From contig WPIO01000048.1 of assembly GCA_009760855.2 (NCBI GenBank), positions 1,625,001 to 1,687,000 on the forward strand: 62,000 nt of DNA, read 5' to 3'. Position 1 is the stretch's first letter. The number at the start of each line of letters is the position of its first letter. A program made the translations under genes and the position numbers. The notes under the pieces are model-generated. The model was not told where the DNA came from, made no database searches, and worked only from the letters and a program-made list of their open reading frames with translations. This DNA is from Cristatella mucedo. Its lineage: Eukaryota > Bryozoa > Phylactolaemata > Cristatellidae. Below are positions 1-17,048 of the stretch, one piece after another.

Positions 1-421
1 CCACCGGGAACAGCAGTGCTCGCGTGCACAAAACTCTAAGAGCATCGGCACTGCACCACCTAAGAAGGACCAAGCCCTTAGACAGAATCCGATGCATCCG
101 GCACAGACCCTGTCTCACAGCCAGTGAGCACTCACGTGACACGAATGAATGTGGCATGCGCTGGCTAAGCTGTCATAGGAAACAAAGCCAGGGCAGCTGC
201 AAGTGGGGTAAGGGGCCTGACAAAACCATTAGCATAGCATTTACAGCGAAATCATGCACACACGAAACTACATAATAAGCCAATAGACATCGTGCAGGCA
301 GAGTAGACCGTGTCATCAACCGTCAGCCACGACCTGCGTGTAGGCAGCAGTCACAGCAGCGACAGGTGACGCCAATCACTGCCACTACCACTGCTACTGC
401 TGAGGAGCATGCAGCACTTAC

Positions 422-6428
<6,007 letters not shown>

Positions 6429-6429
6429 A

Positions 6430-7160
6430 CTGGGCCTGGCCGTCGTGGTGAGCCTCACGGCAGAGCTAACGAGTGACCACGAGATCTCGGTCGGCGCACG
6501 GGATGAGGGATCTCTGAGGCTCCAACTAGGGAGCAGCTGCAGCTACGCAGCCGGCCGAGGTGGGAGTGCCGGCCGTCGGCAGCGCCACTAGGCCTCGTAG
6601 GCCTTGTTCCGGCATGAGGCTAGTCGGCGATTGGCCAGGGCGAACGCGGTGCTATCACCGACTAGCCCTGCTGCAGAGATAAGGCTTGCAGAGAATCCAG
6701 CCGACAGACTGGCCCGAAAGAGGAGATTACGACCCGAGCGAGCTACGACTGGCTTGCTCCCCGGGCAGCCTGCTCCTGGCCCCGGGCCAGTTGGGCCAGG
6801 AGCCGGTCGGCGAAAAACCAGAGCAGCAGTGGTTAGCCTTAAAGAGGACATCCGGCGAGCTGCCGGATTCAGAGCTCTCCACCCACCCTGCATACTAGCA
6901 GTTCAAGTACCGGGTGCCGATTGATGCCCGGCGGCCGGCCAGAATGTGGCTCCGCAGGGGGGGGGGGGAAGAGGGAGCTGGTGGCCTGCCCTGCCAGAGC
7001 GCTGGTGCAAAAATGTCGAAGCAACAAGTGCTGCAGACAGGGGGTGCGAGATCTGTCAGCGAGATGAGGCTGCTTTACCAACCATTCTTCCTCTCTTTCA
7101 CCCGACCGGGTCTGGAAAAGAGAAGACTCTGACATGAGCCCAGCATCTCGCGCCCTCCCC
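6430..7160 (-). promoter_or_regulatory. CpG-rich 5' flank and probable promoter of the duplicated-module gene
   Basis: Directly upstream of the start codon the sequence becomes GC- and CpG-rich, unlike most of the window, and carries a G12 run near 6957. Open frames here run on both strands, as expected of GC-rich DNA, and are not called genes. The position suggests a CpG-island-like promoter for the minus-strand gene. No TATA box or start site can be fixed by eye. Positions 7160-7950 hold nothing I recognise. Confidence 0.35.
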
Positions 7161-7954
7161 TGGGCCCTCGGAGCTCTAGCCATCGAGGTCAGTGCAAGTA
7201 CCTTACAGGAGGTCTTTTAATGACTCCCTACTCTTTGCAAATTTGAGAATGCTCTTCTGAAATGCATCGAATAGCGAGGCTGCTGGCATTGCTGACGACT
7301 CACTGAGCAGCTCGAGTGTTGAACTTGGACGACCAGGCTAGGCTTGCTGCTGAGCTGCCTGGGCCCAAAATGAATTTGCCATCGCTCTGGTTTTAGTTGC
7401 ATTCGGTTGTTCTTCATCAAGGAGTTCCCAGCTATTTGAAGTTGCCTACATGATTTGTTCCACAAATGCCAACGGTTGCAGAAATTTCTTTCACGTGTGT
7501 CTATTATTTACCGAGCCAGGTGGATCCTAAATTAATGGCTGTTAAAATGGAATAAATAGCTGCAAGTTGGATTGAACAATTGGAATGAATGAGAAAGTCT
7601 TTGCGTGCCAATTTCAGCACAAGTGGAAAAAACTTCATACTTTCTACATTCGGGTTTTCCGGTGAAATACAGCCATGCACAATAAGCTTGCTTACTTAAG
7701 CTTTCCAGCTCAGAGTGGCTAGCAGCAGCTAGATGGATGCATTTGCAATACTCTCAGTCGAAATCTTTCAATCAGCATGTAATCTGCAAGTAATCTGACA
7801 CGGGTCCACTTGGCTGTGCAAGAGATTTGAAAGCAGAAACACTATTGAACCCAGTATCAGTCACAGACAGCAGCAGCAGCCAGTCACAATGCTGCCCTCT
7901 GCACATGCTGCTGCCTCAGGGCCACCAGTTAAATTTTGGCAGTACTTGTACAGA

Positions 7955-8460
7955 GCAAAGTTCTTACGCTGCCCACAAGGCTCTCTGACCCACAAGGCCT
8001 GCGACAGCTTGGCTCCTCAATACTTAGCTGAACTGCTGCACCAGTTTCAGCCTCCTCGTGCCCTCAGGTCATGCATGGACAATAAATTAGCTGTTCCATT
8101 CCTGTGGTTAAAGACCGTTGGCAACAGAAGCTTTAGCACTGCAGGTCCTAGGCTGTGGAACTCTCTACCACGATTCTTACACAAAGATAGCCACTCTCCT
8201 GCTGCCAACTATGGCACATCATTTCCAGCAGTCCTGAGCTGCTACTTCCATGCTGCTCACTACCTCAACTGCTCTCCTGACTCGGCTATGCTTCCCACTT
8301 TCTCTTTGTTGCATGAGATGAAGTCTGTTGGCAACCAAATGCGTACCGAAAGCCGCTTAGGCTGCGAGTATGCTATACAAAACTCTCCTTTGTTACACCC
8401 GCATAGTCTGTGTGGCTTTGTGAAGTTACAGACAGAGATAAAAAAAAAATATACTGGCTA
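7955..8460 (+). mobile_element. LINE-B 3' fragment with read-through ORF end
   Basis: Encodes the end of a CR1/L2-like reverse transcriptase polyprotein. Family landmarks in order are LAELLHQFQP, DNKLAVPF, GPRLWNSLPRF, YLNCSPDSA and TESRLGC. No stop interrupts about 165 codons. The stop that other copies carry after QNSP (CCT GCG TAA) is lost here, so the frame runs on through the 3' UTR, which keeps the GACTTTGTGGAGTTAC-like signature (here GGCTTTGTGAAGTTAC). The 5' end is truncated, as in most LINE insertions. Not a host gene. Confidence 0.8.
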
Positions 8461-8718
8461 GTCAGCAACAAGGCGACTAGAGGTTGGGGCCTAGAGGCCG
8501 AAAACCCACAATTGCAGTAACCCTAGCGGTGTGTGAGCAAGCACGGTATTGCACAGCATCCTGGCCGAAATCTGAGTGGCATCTATCCATACGTAATCCA
8601 GCATCGCCCAAACTGTAACTCCACCTGTGCTGGGGGCTGCATCCCCAGCAAACAATGGATGATTGGCTAAATTGTCAAGATGCAGCAGCACCAGCAGGCC
8701 GGCTGGCTACTGACTCAC

Positions 8719-8858
8719 CAAGCACTGCCCGATAGTACAGAGCTCTGGTTATCGCAGTCGGTAATTGACCGAATCGCTTTGCTAAGCAGTAAAACCGATA
8801 AGTGCATCACAAAGTGAGAAACTGTGCGTTTGGGTCTCGGTTGTGCTTGCAGCCACTG
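8719..8858 (-). CDS. Weak candidate exon
   Basis: An open minus-strand frame of 46 codons (including HFVMHLSVLLLSKAIRS) lies between a GCAG acceptor and a consensus donor GTGAGT at 8718-8713. No neighbouring exon was found with a matching phase and the product is not recognised. It could equally be chance; it is listed because both splice signals flank a frame with normal amino-acid composition. Confidence 0.15.
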
Positions 8859-8963
8859 CTGCCTAGTCTCACTCTCCTCTGGATGCAGCAGGCTTAGGTA
8901 ACTCAACCCGATAGGCTACATTGCTGGCCAGTACTTGAGCAAGCAGCTGGCTGAGGCCAGCAC

Positions 8964-9001
<38 letters not shown>

Positions 9002-9029
9002 GAGAGAGAGAGAGAGATAGAGAGAGAGC
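8964..9029. repeat. (GA)n microsatellite
   Basis: About 65 bp of GA repeats broken by GGGG and GATA units. Confidence 0.95.
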
Positions 9030-9477
9030 TCCTCTTTGGGTGCTGGCCACACTAGCCGTTGCAAAGTCGTAGAGCTGTTGCAATGCAGCCTCCTCGATGC
9101 ATGTCCATCTTTTACAAGGAAAAGCCAGCAAGAAACCGCTGGGGAGTTGAGTCGAGCAACCATCATTCACTTGCCTGGGCTAATGCTCAAAGAGATCTGC
9201 AGAAGAAAATGCGTGGCTGGCCAGAGTGGAAGCCGAGCAAGGGCAAGCGTGATAAAACATTAAGCTGTGTATACACTAGCGACTTTCTTTCTAAATTGGC
9301 ACCGATATTGTGCCAGGGCAAGTCCCTGAACATGTGATGTGTGTGTGTGAGCGATATAGCCAAGGCTTCATCATCCGCTCGTACGAAATAGATGCTTTAT
9401 GTAGTGTAGAACCCCTAACGAGGTGGAAAGTCTGATTTGACAAGCCCGAAAGTCGATAGCAAATAGCGCAGCATTAG

Positions 9478-9664
9478 GACGATGGCTACTAAGCAGAAGC
9501 CACTAAAGCCAAACTTGGTCATCGCTGTGGCGATGCCTTCGAAAAAGAAGCTCGACAGGGTTGAAATCGTAGGAACGGTCGATCGCAGAGAGATGGGCGA
9601 GCAGAACGGCAGCACAGATAGGGGTCAGACCTCCACCCCCCTCCCAGTGCTCTTATGTGAACTC
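9478..9664 (+). CDS. Candidate first coding exon, 61 codons
   Basis: Plus-strand ATG at 9482 in a good start context (ACGATGG), open for exactly 61 codons to a consensus donor GTGAGT at 9665. The product is basic then polar (MATKQKPLKPNLVIAV at the start, KKKLDRVEIVGTVDRR in the middle) and is not recognised. The opposite strand is a rival: from 9547 a pyrimidine-rich acceptor opens a minus-strand frame with a membrane-like stretch (FGFSGFCLVAIVLMLRYLL). Only one of the two can be right, and no partner exon settles it. Confidence 0.25.
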
Positions 9665-10871
9665 GTGAGTAGCAGCAGCTCCAACGAACCCATTTAGAGT
9701 TCGGTTATTCGACTGGCTTGCTCGAGGGCTGCATTTTGCAAGCAACACTTAGTGCGTGCTGTCAGGCCCAATTGCCTGCTTGCAGTAGTAGAACATAGAA
9801 GGGCGAGCAAAATTGGGCTTGTACAGGGCCGAACGGCAGGCCATCGTGCGTCGCCGTCCCCCACAAGACTTTCGGCCAGGAACTGACGCAATGTGTGGGC
9901 TAGCAGAGAAGTCTCGCTCTGCGTGCATGTCTGCCTCATTTTGGGCTTGTACACGCAGGCGTGGACGCATGCAAAACTGGACGAACCAGCAGAGAGAGGG
10001 AGTCTGTCGCAGGAACCAGCTGGTTCATCATCACACATGCCATCTGCGCTGTACCGACTATTACCTGGAGGGTGTCGATACAGCTTCCCCGGCACCACTT
10101 TGATGATCGCTAGCCTTACCATGCAAGGCTCGCTGACCATTCATGGGTCTCTCTGAAGACACGTGTACATCACCTGCAGACGGACGGAAGGAGCATACAC
10201 GTGAGCTGCAGCATGACAGTCGCGTGACATTCAAGCTAGCTGCCGGGCAGAGAGCGCGGGGCTCGGCAGCAGCAGCAGCTAAAAGGGCTCTACGAGGCTG
10301 GGGCACTCAGCCGGTGAGAGAGGAGCAGGGCTGCCATATGGAGAAGATGTAACCATGGTAGCATCGCCGTGACGCAGCCGCCCAAGCTCAGAGAAGGAAC
10401 CAACAACGTGCCTGTTGCCATTCGTTTGCTCAGCTAGAGCGAGAGCAGAGGATGTGCCCAACAAGGTGTGGACCTTCTCTGAGCCTCCATGGCTACTTTA
10501 TGGTGACGCTGTGCAAAGCGCGCCGGCGTGCAAAGGAAACAGAGGCACACGGTCGCCAGCGCTTGCTGGTGCAGCTTGCTTGCAGCTTGATGCATCGCAG
10601 ACACCTGACAACTTTTTCAACCAACTCAACACCTTCCCTACTAGTGACAACAGGCATATGTTTCAGTGCCAGCACAAAAGCAAGCAAAAGCCAAGCACTC
10701 GAGAAACGAACTGCCCACGCACACAAGGACACGTATGAACATGCACAAGTAGACACAGGTATGCACCCATGCATGCCCATGGGCATGCAAGCACGTACAA
10801 GTAAGCATGCATGCACACAGCCACAGACATGCATAAGGTATTCACGAGTGCATGCTTGTGCAAGTGCTCGC

Positions 10872-10888
10872 TCACACACACATACACC

Positions 10889-10922
<34 letters not shown>
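10872..10922. repeat. (CA)n microsatellite
   Basis: ACAC repeats of about 50 bp. The preceding 130 bp (10740-10870) is loosely repetitive with GCATGC and ACACA words. I see nothing else to annotate in 9700-10870 or 10923-11535. Confidence 0.9.
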
Positions 10923-10924
<2 letters not shown>

Positions 10925-11537
10925 TGCCTAAATGTTCAAAATCGTGCGCGAATGAGAGCACAAATGCAAGTGCGTGCATGAATGTTCTCATTCATATACA
11001 CTTGCAAATTCACATGCTAGTGTGACCATTTCTCACTGCAAATGCCTTGAGTCAACTAATAGCATGATTAGCAGGCCGTGATGAACAGGTTAACGTGGGC
11101 CACTGCTTGCCGACTCTGAGCTAGCTAGTATAGACCTGTGTGCTGGAGGCAGATGCGAGCAAACAAAGGGTAGCAGCAGCAGCAGCCCGTGGTGCAATTG
11201 CTCAGTGAACACACGTGGTTCTAGCAGTGTTGCTTGCAAAGTGCATTGGCGCACACGGCAAACCGTGCAAGGGCGACGGCATAGCCTTTGGCAAGCAATA
11301 CCTCGGGAAAACAATTTAAGGCGGCCTCTGAATCGTACTGCCCCTAAGGCTATGACGAGAAAAGTGACAGAAAATTTCATAGAGTGAGCAGGCAACACAC
11401 AGACAGGCCTGGCAGTCCGGAGACCTATACAGGATCTCTGGCAGCATCAAGATTTTTAGTCGCAGCCATGTCAGGTTCTCGAGCATTAAATCTCGGTGCC
11501 GAGTTGAAACAGGAGCAAGAGAGACAAAGCATGCTCA

Positions 11538-11612
11538 AACAATAATAATAATAATAATAATGCATTTGTATAGCGCCGTCAGAGAATTGAATCTCTGTCT
11601 AGGCACTTTACA
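11538..11612 (-). mobile_element. LINE-A 3' tail fragment
   Basis: Read on the minus strand, this is the LINE-A 3' end: the hairpin with CTAGACAGAGATTC and GAATTGAATCTCT-type arms, then ACAAATGCATTATT and an (ATT)n tail (7 units). Only the terminal ~75 bp is present, so this is a strongly 5'-truncated insertion. Confidence 0.75.
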
Positions 11613-11692
11613 GATACGAGTTGAGCCGAGCAGCCTTGGGCGATAACTGAGCTCTGCTCCCTACGAGCTCTACCTGCTTTTGCTTACCTTAC

Positions 11693-11829
11693 TTGCGAGT
11701 CACTCTGTTCGACAGTGTAGAGGTGGCACGTGGCACAGAGCTCCCTCCGTGTCGAAGCACTCGGCAAGCATTGGGAGCATTGGGGCAAAGGCAGAGGGAC
11801 AGGCTGGCATTTCGATCGGTAGGTAGAAG
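11693..11829 (-). CDS. Weak candidate exon behind a CTG repeat
   Basis: The interval is bounded by an acceptor CTCACAG, whose pyrimidine tract is a (CTG)n run on this strand, and a donor GTAAGG (11692-11687). One frame has a CxxC-x10-CxxC pattern (CSQC, ten residues, CATC), as in zinc ribbons. Another frame is open too, so the coding frame is uncertain and no partner exon is known. Confidence 0.2.
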
Positions 11830-11834
11830 CTGTG

Positions 11835-11857
11835 AGCAGCAGCAGCAGCAGCAGCAT
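11835..11857. repeat. (AGC)n trinucleotide repeat
   Basis: About seven AGC units on the plus strand. AGC/CTG tracts of 4-7 units recur widely in this window, for example at 36645-36666. Confidence 0.8.
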
Positions 11858-12104
11858 ACAAGAGAAGCTAGCCAACGGCAAGCTACTCTTTGTTGCAAGA
11901 CCTTGGCACAGCCTTTTCTACGTCGTGATGTCTTAGTCCCTCGACTTTTCAGCACATCTTTGCCTATTCTTATGGAAAGTGGTAAGATGAAGTTCCCTAC
12001 TCTGCCCATCGCCTACTTTGTCGACAGGGTGTCAGGTTTGGGTGAAGCTAGTTACCATAAATTGCAAATCAAATTAAATGAATTTTAAATCTGTAAATCC
12101 ATGT

Positions 12105-12240
12105 ACATAGTGCCCTAAGAGAACCGAATCTCCATCCAGGCACGTCACAAATGCCACCGAGCCAGCACCTCGGTCTTCAACAGCAAGGACCTTGTCTCGG
12201 ACATTAACGACACGAGCACCTTAACCCTTGGGGTCATGCC
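12105..12240 (-). mobile_element. SINE-A copy
   Basis: Minus strand: A-box-like GGTTAAGGTGC region (12215-12238), a worn B-box region, then the 3' hairpin GTGCCTGGATGGAGATTCGG to CTCTTAGGGCAC. It faces A2 at 12300-12455, so the two copies are divergent neighbours 60 bp apart. Confidence 0.65.
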
Positions 12241-12299
12241 AGAGAGTTGCAAAGTGTGTCGTACTAGAACAATTGCTAGATTAGTTCGGCATCATTGAG

Positions 12300-12455
12300 C
12301 TTGGGGTCAAGTGGTTGAGGTGCTAGCTCCAACCGAGGACAAGGTGAATGTATTTGGTCGCAGAGGTCACTGGCTCGTGGCCTGTGGCATATGTGAAGCG
12401 TCTGATTAGAGATTCACTTCACTTAGGGCGCTATCCGAATGAATTATATTTAGTA
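12300..12455 (+). mobile_element. SINE-A copy
   Basis: Plus strand: tRNA-like head with GTGGTTGAGGTGC (A-box-like) and a B-box remnant near 12378-12390, then GTGAAGCGTCTGATTAGAG, TTAGGGCGCTAT, and the end AATGAATTATATTTAG. Confidence 0.75.
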
Positions 12456-12959
12456 TCGCTGCCAAATCTTGAGCAAAAAACCTCATCGACACCAAACGTC
12501 TGGCACTTCAATCTGTGAAGCAAATCGAAGAGAAACCTCTTTCCAGCTAATATAGGGCAGTAGTCTATAATCCGTTGCAAATTCTATGGAGAAGCAGAGT
12601 AATGGCGTGCTAATCTGTTTTGAGTAGAGGTGCTGCTTTCTTTAAGAATCTTGACTTCCCCTGTTGGACGGCTGCTAGCTTCATCTGCAGCCCCAATCCC
12701 TTTTTTGGGCTACAGGTTTTTGGGTTACAGGTATACATGTATGCATAGGAGCAGCTCACTGCCTGTGGACTTGCTTTTGCAGATCGTGGCACGATATTTA
12801 AAGCGCTACCGGATTCAAAACAGCGTGAATTTTAACCAAGTAAGGTGTCCAGGCAGAATCAAGGGGTTCGGATATTCCCCCCACATCTCCCCCAACCGGA
12901 CATTTGCCCCCTGACATTTTCCTGCCCCCTGGGGCAGGACATTTCCCCCACCCCGGTAT

Positions 12960-13082
12960 ATGGTTTAGGGTTTAGGTTTTAGCGTTTAGGGTTTATAATT
13001 TGGGGTTTAGGGTTTTTAGGGTTTAGAGTTTTTAGAGTTTAGGCTTTCGCGTTAAGGGTTTAGTGTTTAGGTTTTAGGGCGG
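12960..13082 (+). repeat. Degenerate interstitial TTTAGGG repeats
   Basis: About 120 bp of TTTAGGG-like words, roughly five perfect and several variants (TTTAGAG, TTTAGTG, TTTTAGGG). The TTTAGGG unit is the plant and protist telomere type; animals normally use TTAGGG. The strong degeneration and the position within an inverted-repeat element argue against a live telomere or a recent fusion. Confidence 0.7.
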
Positions 13083-13436
13083 GCTTTGCCTCTGCTGCCT
13101 AAATCCACTCTTGCTCGTATTCTTCACTTTAATTAGTGCATATTAGGGCTTGACTAGATCTCTTGATGTCGAGTTATACTCAGTAGACCTCTGAGGCTTA
13201 GCGCTCATTTGCAGGAACGCATGCCTTAGCACGTGCCGCTTTGACGGGTATGAACACGTGCCTGACGGCATCGAGCAGGACCTAACTTCAGCGGAACCAA
13301 ACTGTATAGCTAGCCCCTGTCGCAGTCGCCACAACCACTGCCGCTCGCTCCATTAGAAACAATCCTTCAAATCCATCCACTCCTCTAATTATACTGAGTT
13401 GATTTTTATTTTAATAGAGCATGAGCTTCATTTAAT

Positions 13437-13437
<1 letters not shown>

Positions 13438-13470
<33 letters not shown>
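13438..13470. repeat. (TA)n microsatellite
   Basis: About 30 bp of alternating TA, within the inverted-repeat element. Positions 13560-14095 hold only AT-rich sequence with no feature I can support. Confidence 0.9.
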
Positions 13471-13471
<1 letters not shown>

Positions 13472-14095
13472 TCTTAGTTATACATTCATCAACATAGGAG
13501 GAAATGTCCTACCCCAGGGGGGGAATGTCCTGTGGTCTACCGGGAGGGGGGAAATCTCTTACAACCACCTTAGCTTACTCCCTAAATGCAATCAGTATGA
13601 ATAGGCTGAGGCCGACATAAATACAAGATTGAGGAAATTTGGTGATTTTAATAATTTGATGAAATATTAATTTAATGAATTTAATAATGGTTTAATGAAA
13701 ATATGGTGCACGAACTTTTTTCTCACCCTTCTATAATGCCAGCAGCTATTGCTGTATATGAAAATTGTGTAGGGGCAGTATGCTTCCTTTGAGACATAGC
13801 AGTGAGTCACGAGCAGGAAATGGACTGCTACAATAGAGCTGGAAGAGCAGGGGGATAAATAAAGTTGCTCTTGTATTCTCCTTTCTAATAGCATATTAAT
13901 GATAAGCGTTTTAAGTGTAAACCCAAATTTTTAAAGCGCTGGTTTGCAATTCCTGGCAAGTGCACATTAGCATTACTGTTATAATAATCTAATTATCCAC
14001 ATCTATCTCGGCTTAATCAAATATAACCGACTACACAGGTATCAAACGCTTGCAGAGAACATAACATTATCAATAGTGATAACATGAAATTATAT

Positions 14096-14222
14096 GATTT
14101 ATTTGCAAAGCACCCTAAGAGAACTTAATCTCTATTCAGGTGCTTTACATATGCCACGGAGATCGAGCCCACGACATCGGCCAGCTCTTTGTCGGGGTGA
14201 CCACTCTAACCACTGGGCTAAA
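14096..14222 (-). mobile_element. SINE-A copy
   Basis: Minus strand: head GTTTAGCCCAGTGGTTAG, B box GTGGGCTCGATCTC, and 3' hairpin CACCTGAATAGAGATTAAG to TTCTCTTAGGGTGC. It abuts the 3' end of the LINE-A copy to its right, in the same orientation. Confidence 0.8.
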
Positions 14223-14229
14223 CCAGCTT

Positions 14230-14268
14230 GGCAAAAGAATAATTTGTATAGCACCTCAGAAAGCTGAA

Positions 14269-14353
<85 letters not shown>

Positions 14354-14358
14354 CTCGT

Positions 14359-14441
<83 letters not shown>

Positions 14442-14930
14442 GGCACTTTACAGATGCTATGTAGAAAAAAATTACCAAATGATTGGTGGGAACATCCACA
14501 AGCAGCAGGCCCAATGTAAGCTGGGACATCCACATGAATGACGAATGAAAAATACCTACCAAATGCTGTAATAAACAGATGAATTTAAAGCTTTTTAATT
14601 TCGTCATGTCAGACGACCTTATAACGTGCACCGGCAGTGGGTTCCATACTTTGGGAGCATGCGAGCTAAAGGCACGATCTTCAATGATTTCAAGGTTCAT
14701 ACGAGGTATGGCTAAACGATTCGAGTCAGAGCATTGGGTTTTATGATTCTTTGCCTGGTGGGGAGTAGTTCTGACGGCAAAATAAGTACACTAACATCTG
14801 TAAAATTATGCATTAAAATTTCACAAAATTTCTCAACCACACATAATTTTCCTGCTGTGCTAGCCACCCTTTTATAAAACGTACTGCACTCCTCCGAACA
14901 GATCAGTTCTGGGTTGGCCAACAGTCATAA
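14230..14930 (-). mobile_element. LINE-A 3' fragment with microsatellite inside its terminal hairpin
   Basis: Minus strand: worn C-terminal coding (HQAKNHKT at about 14750, then DRAFSSHAPKVWNPLPVH at about 14640), frameshifted and with stops. It is followed by the 3' UTR and the terminal hairpin. The hairpin's AGAGA arm is replaced by about 170 bp of (GA)n, with the expected flanks still on each side: TTTGTATAGCACCTCAGAAAG at its left and AGGCACTTTACAGATG at its right (plus-strand spelling). Confidence 0.75.
14270..14441. repeat. (CT)n microsatellite within a LINE-A tail
   Basis: About 170 bp of CT repeats with a few interruptions (CTTTCTC, TTTTTCTCGTCGCG). It occupies the place of the short TCTCTTTCT arm of the LINE-A terminal hairpin. 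Confidence 0.95.
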
Positions 14931-15170
14931 GTATAAGGAGTTATGTCCCCATCAATAAGGGATCTATCCCTCTACCCCATCTATTAAATCCGAGCGGATT
15001 GGTTCTCAGAAGTTTTCAAAACTGTACTGCAGGGGGGGCCTCGCTGGCCTGCATCGCTTTAGCATGTTCAGCTCTTAATTCATCGCCATCCTTATGTGAG
15101 GTCTGAGTGAGGAGTCTCCACCACTGGCAGCTGCTCGGCTGTGGAATCTAGCTGGCTTCTATGTGGGTTG

Positions 15171-15171
<1 letters not shown>

Positions 15172-15229
<58 letters not shown>

Positions 15230-15232
15230 GGG
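15172..15232. repeat. (GA)n microsatellite
   Basis: About 60 bp of GA repeats. The flanks 14930-15171 and 15233-16030 carry no repeat or gene I can support. Confidence 0.95.
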
Positions 15233-16033
15233 GTGCTTGCTTTTAACCGAGAAACAGCAAGTAGCTCTTGCAGCCCCTTTGGCAAGTGGGATGTGGGATG
15301 CAGCAGCTTTTCTCTGGAATAAACCTAAACACCGAATTTATATGAGGAAGTCTAATGGGCTCTGCCCAAGCTTGCAGAAAATTTGCCGACGATTGCAGTT
15401 GGAAGTATGCTACATGCATGCAGCGAAATTTTACACAGCACTCGGCGCACACAGCAGTAGCCTCTGCTCACGTTCTACTTGACCGTTGCACCTACCTTGG
15501 CCAGCTTCGTCTGACTGCATGCTGCTGTCTGACTGATTTGACTAAAAGAAAACCAGAGCAGGCTATTATCGAGCGAGCACACAAATTTAAAGTTACTCGT
15601 ACGTGGCAAAATCAAAGCTGATGGCAGGCGAGCAGTTGCTACAGGCATCACATTCTACAGACCACTCTGAACTCGGCTTAAACACTAAGAATGATGAAAA
15701 GGGGCCTTGTGGAATGGCCTTGTCACATCCATTCCGGCTGTCACCGATGCAGAAGAATAGCCACACTTGGTCACCCACGTGCAGCTATATGTCGGTGGCA
15801 CTTGTCGAAGCTGGCTGCCACTAAATAGTGTACAGGCATATGAGCTCCGTAATAGAGCTGGTTGACTCTTATGTCAGCTTGTTACTGTCTCTTAGGTCAG
15901 CTTCCCTCGATAGATAACACTAAGCAAGGCATAACGAGCCACAATTGAGCAGATAGTGACCTCGGTAGAAGCTATCGATACCACCTGCACCAAGGAACGT
16001 GCCCAACGGCAGACACTAGGCTCACAGTAAATT

Positions 16034-16200
16034 GGGTCTCAGCCCATGAGGTTAGGTGCTTGCTCTTCACGACCCACATCGTAGGTTCGAGTCCTGCCAG
16101 CAGCTGATCCGTTATTGCCCATCGCGAATAGTGGTGATAGCCGCTAAGGCTCTTCTGCCTGCTGCTATGCAAGTGAGGCTGCTTAATCAGATAACCTTTT
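16034..16200 (+). mobile_element. SINE-B copy
   Basis: Plus strand: head with GGTTAGGTGCTTG, B box GTAGGTTCGAGTCCTGC (16081-16097), body AGTGGTGATAGCCGCTAAGG, and end GAGGCTGCTTAATCAG. Confidence 0.8.
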
Positions 16201-16314
16201 TCAACCCTGCATGTTGCCGAAAGCAACCTGCCTAAACACAGCCTTATCTTGTTTGCACAGCAGGCACATGCTGAAGCAGCAGCAGCAGTCCCTGGACAAT
16301 AAAGAAGTACTCAC

Positions 16315-16363
16315 CAGAAACCGGGGCATCGACTGAGGAGCTACGAATAGTAGCTGCTTTCAC
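16315..16363 (-). CDS. Candidate 49-nt exon
   Basis: On the minus strand a GCAGCAG acceptor is followed by 16 codons reading VKAATIRSSSVDAPVS and a consensus donor GTGAGT (16314-16309); the exon ends one base into a glycine codon. Composition is plausible for coding, but the pyrimidine tract is weak and no phase-matched neighbour was found. Positions 16370-17045 show nothing else. Confidence 0.25.
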
Positions 16364-17048
16364 CTGCTGCTGTTATAGCTTTATGAGCAATCGGCTGCCA
16401 ATATGTTACTCAGTAGATAAGTCATCAAAGATCAGCTGCCATTCTGCTGGTTATGCAAAGCAGTGCATATACCGATGCATGAGGAGTTAGTGTTTTATTG
16501 TCCTTTCAACGTTATGCAGCAGAGAAGCGTTCTAAAGGTGCATTGACAAAGCCAAACTTTCTGATGGTCCAAATTTAAGCTAGAAATACCCTTACAGGTA
16601 AATTGACATCAAAGACCGAAATCATCAAAGAGCAATAAGAGCATCAGAAGAGGCTGGCTTGAGTGGGTCACACAAACGGCTGGCTGCGTCAGAGCAGCTT
16701 TGAGATCACTTGCTCCGTTCTTGAACGAATGATGCCGGCTTGATAACTTGAGCAAACAACGGTCCACTCATGACTATAGCTGCATGCATAGCCGAATGTA
16801 TTTAGTAGGTTTAGCTCGATTAGGGACTAGCTAAGCACCTGCCCTAGCCTCAGCCTAGCCCTTGTGTCGGCCCCACGTGACCATGCTGTCTTGGGCTCTC
16901 ACTTTTAGCACAAAGCTTCAAGGCAGTTGGCTGCTGGCAGCAGGCACATGCTCTCATGTCCACCTGTTTCCGGGCAAATATTTGTGCTAGCATCCCATGA
17001 ATTTGTCAATAGCACCGAATAAGACTACGGACACTCCCAGCGACAGCC

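Larger units (their letters stand above)
12871..13558. mobile_element. Inverted-repeat element enclosing telomere-like repeats
   Basis: The left end (12871-12957) is C-rich with repeated GGACATT-CCCCC words and a near-palindrome CCTGCCCCCTGGGGCAGG. The right end (13496-13558) carries the same words on the other strand (read in reverse: CTGGGGTAGGACATTTCC). Inside lie degenerate TTTAGGG repeats (12960-13082), a stretch with no visible coding, and a TA microsatellite (13438-13470). This layout suggests a small non-autonomous DNA transposon (MITE-like) of unknown superfamily. I could not define a target-site duplication. Confidence 0.4.

Noticed and set aside
6588-7183. Open frames of 60-106 codons on both strands upstream of the duplicated-module gene
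   Set aside because: GC-rich DNA has few stops by chance; frames overlap on both strands with low-complexity products (PGPTGPGPG), so treated as promoter-region background.
12960-13082. Chromosome end or recent telomere fusion
   Set aside because: Repeats are degenerate, only 120 bp, of the TTTAGGG type, and lie inside an inverted-repeat element with ordinary sequence on both sides.
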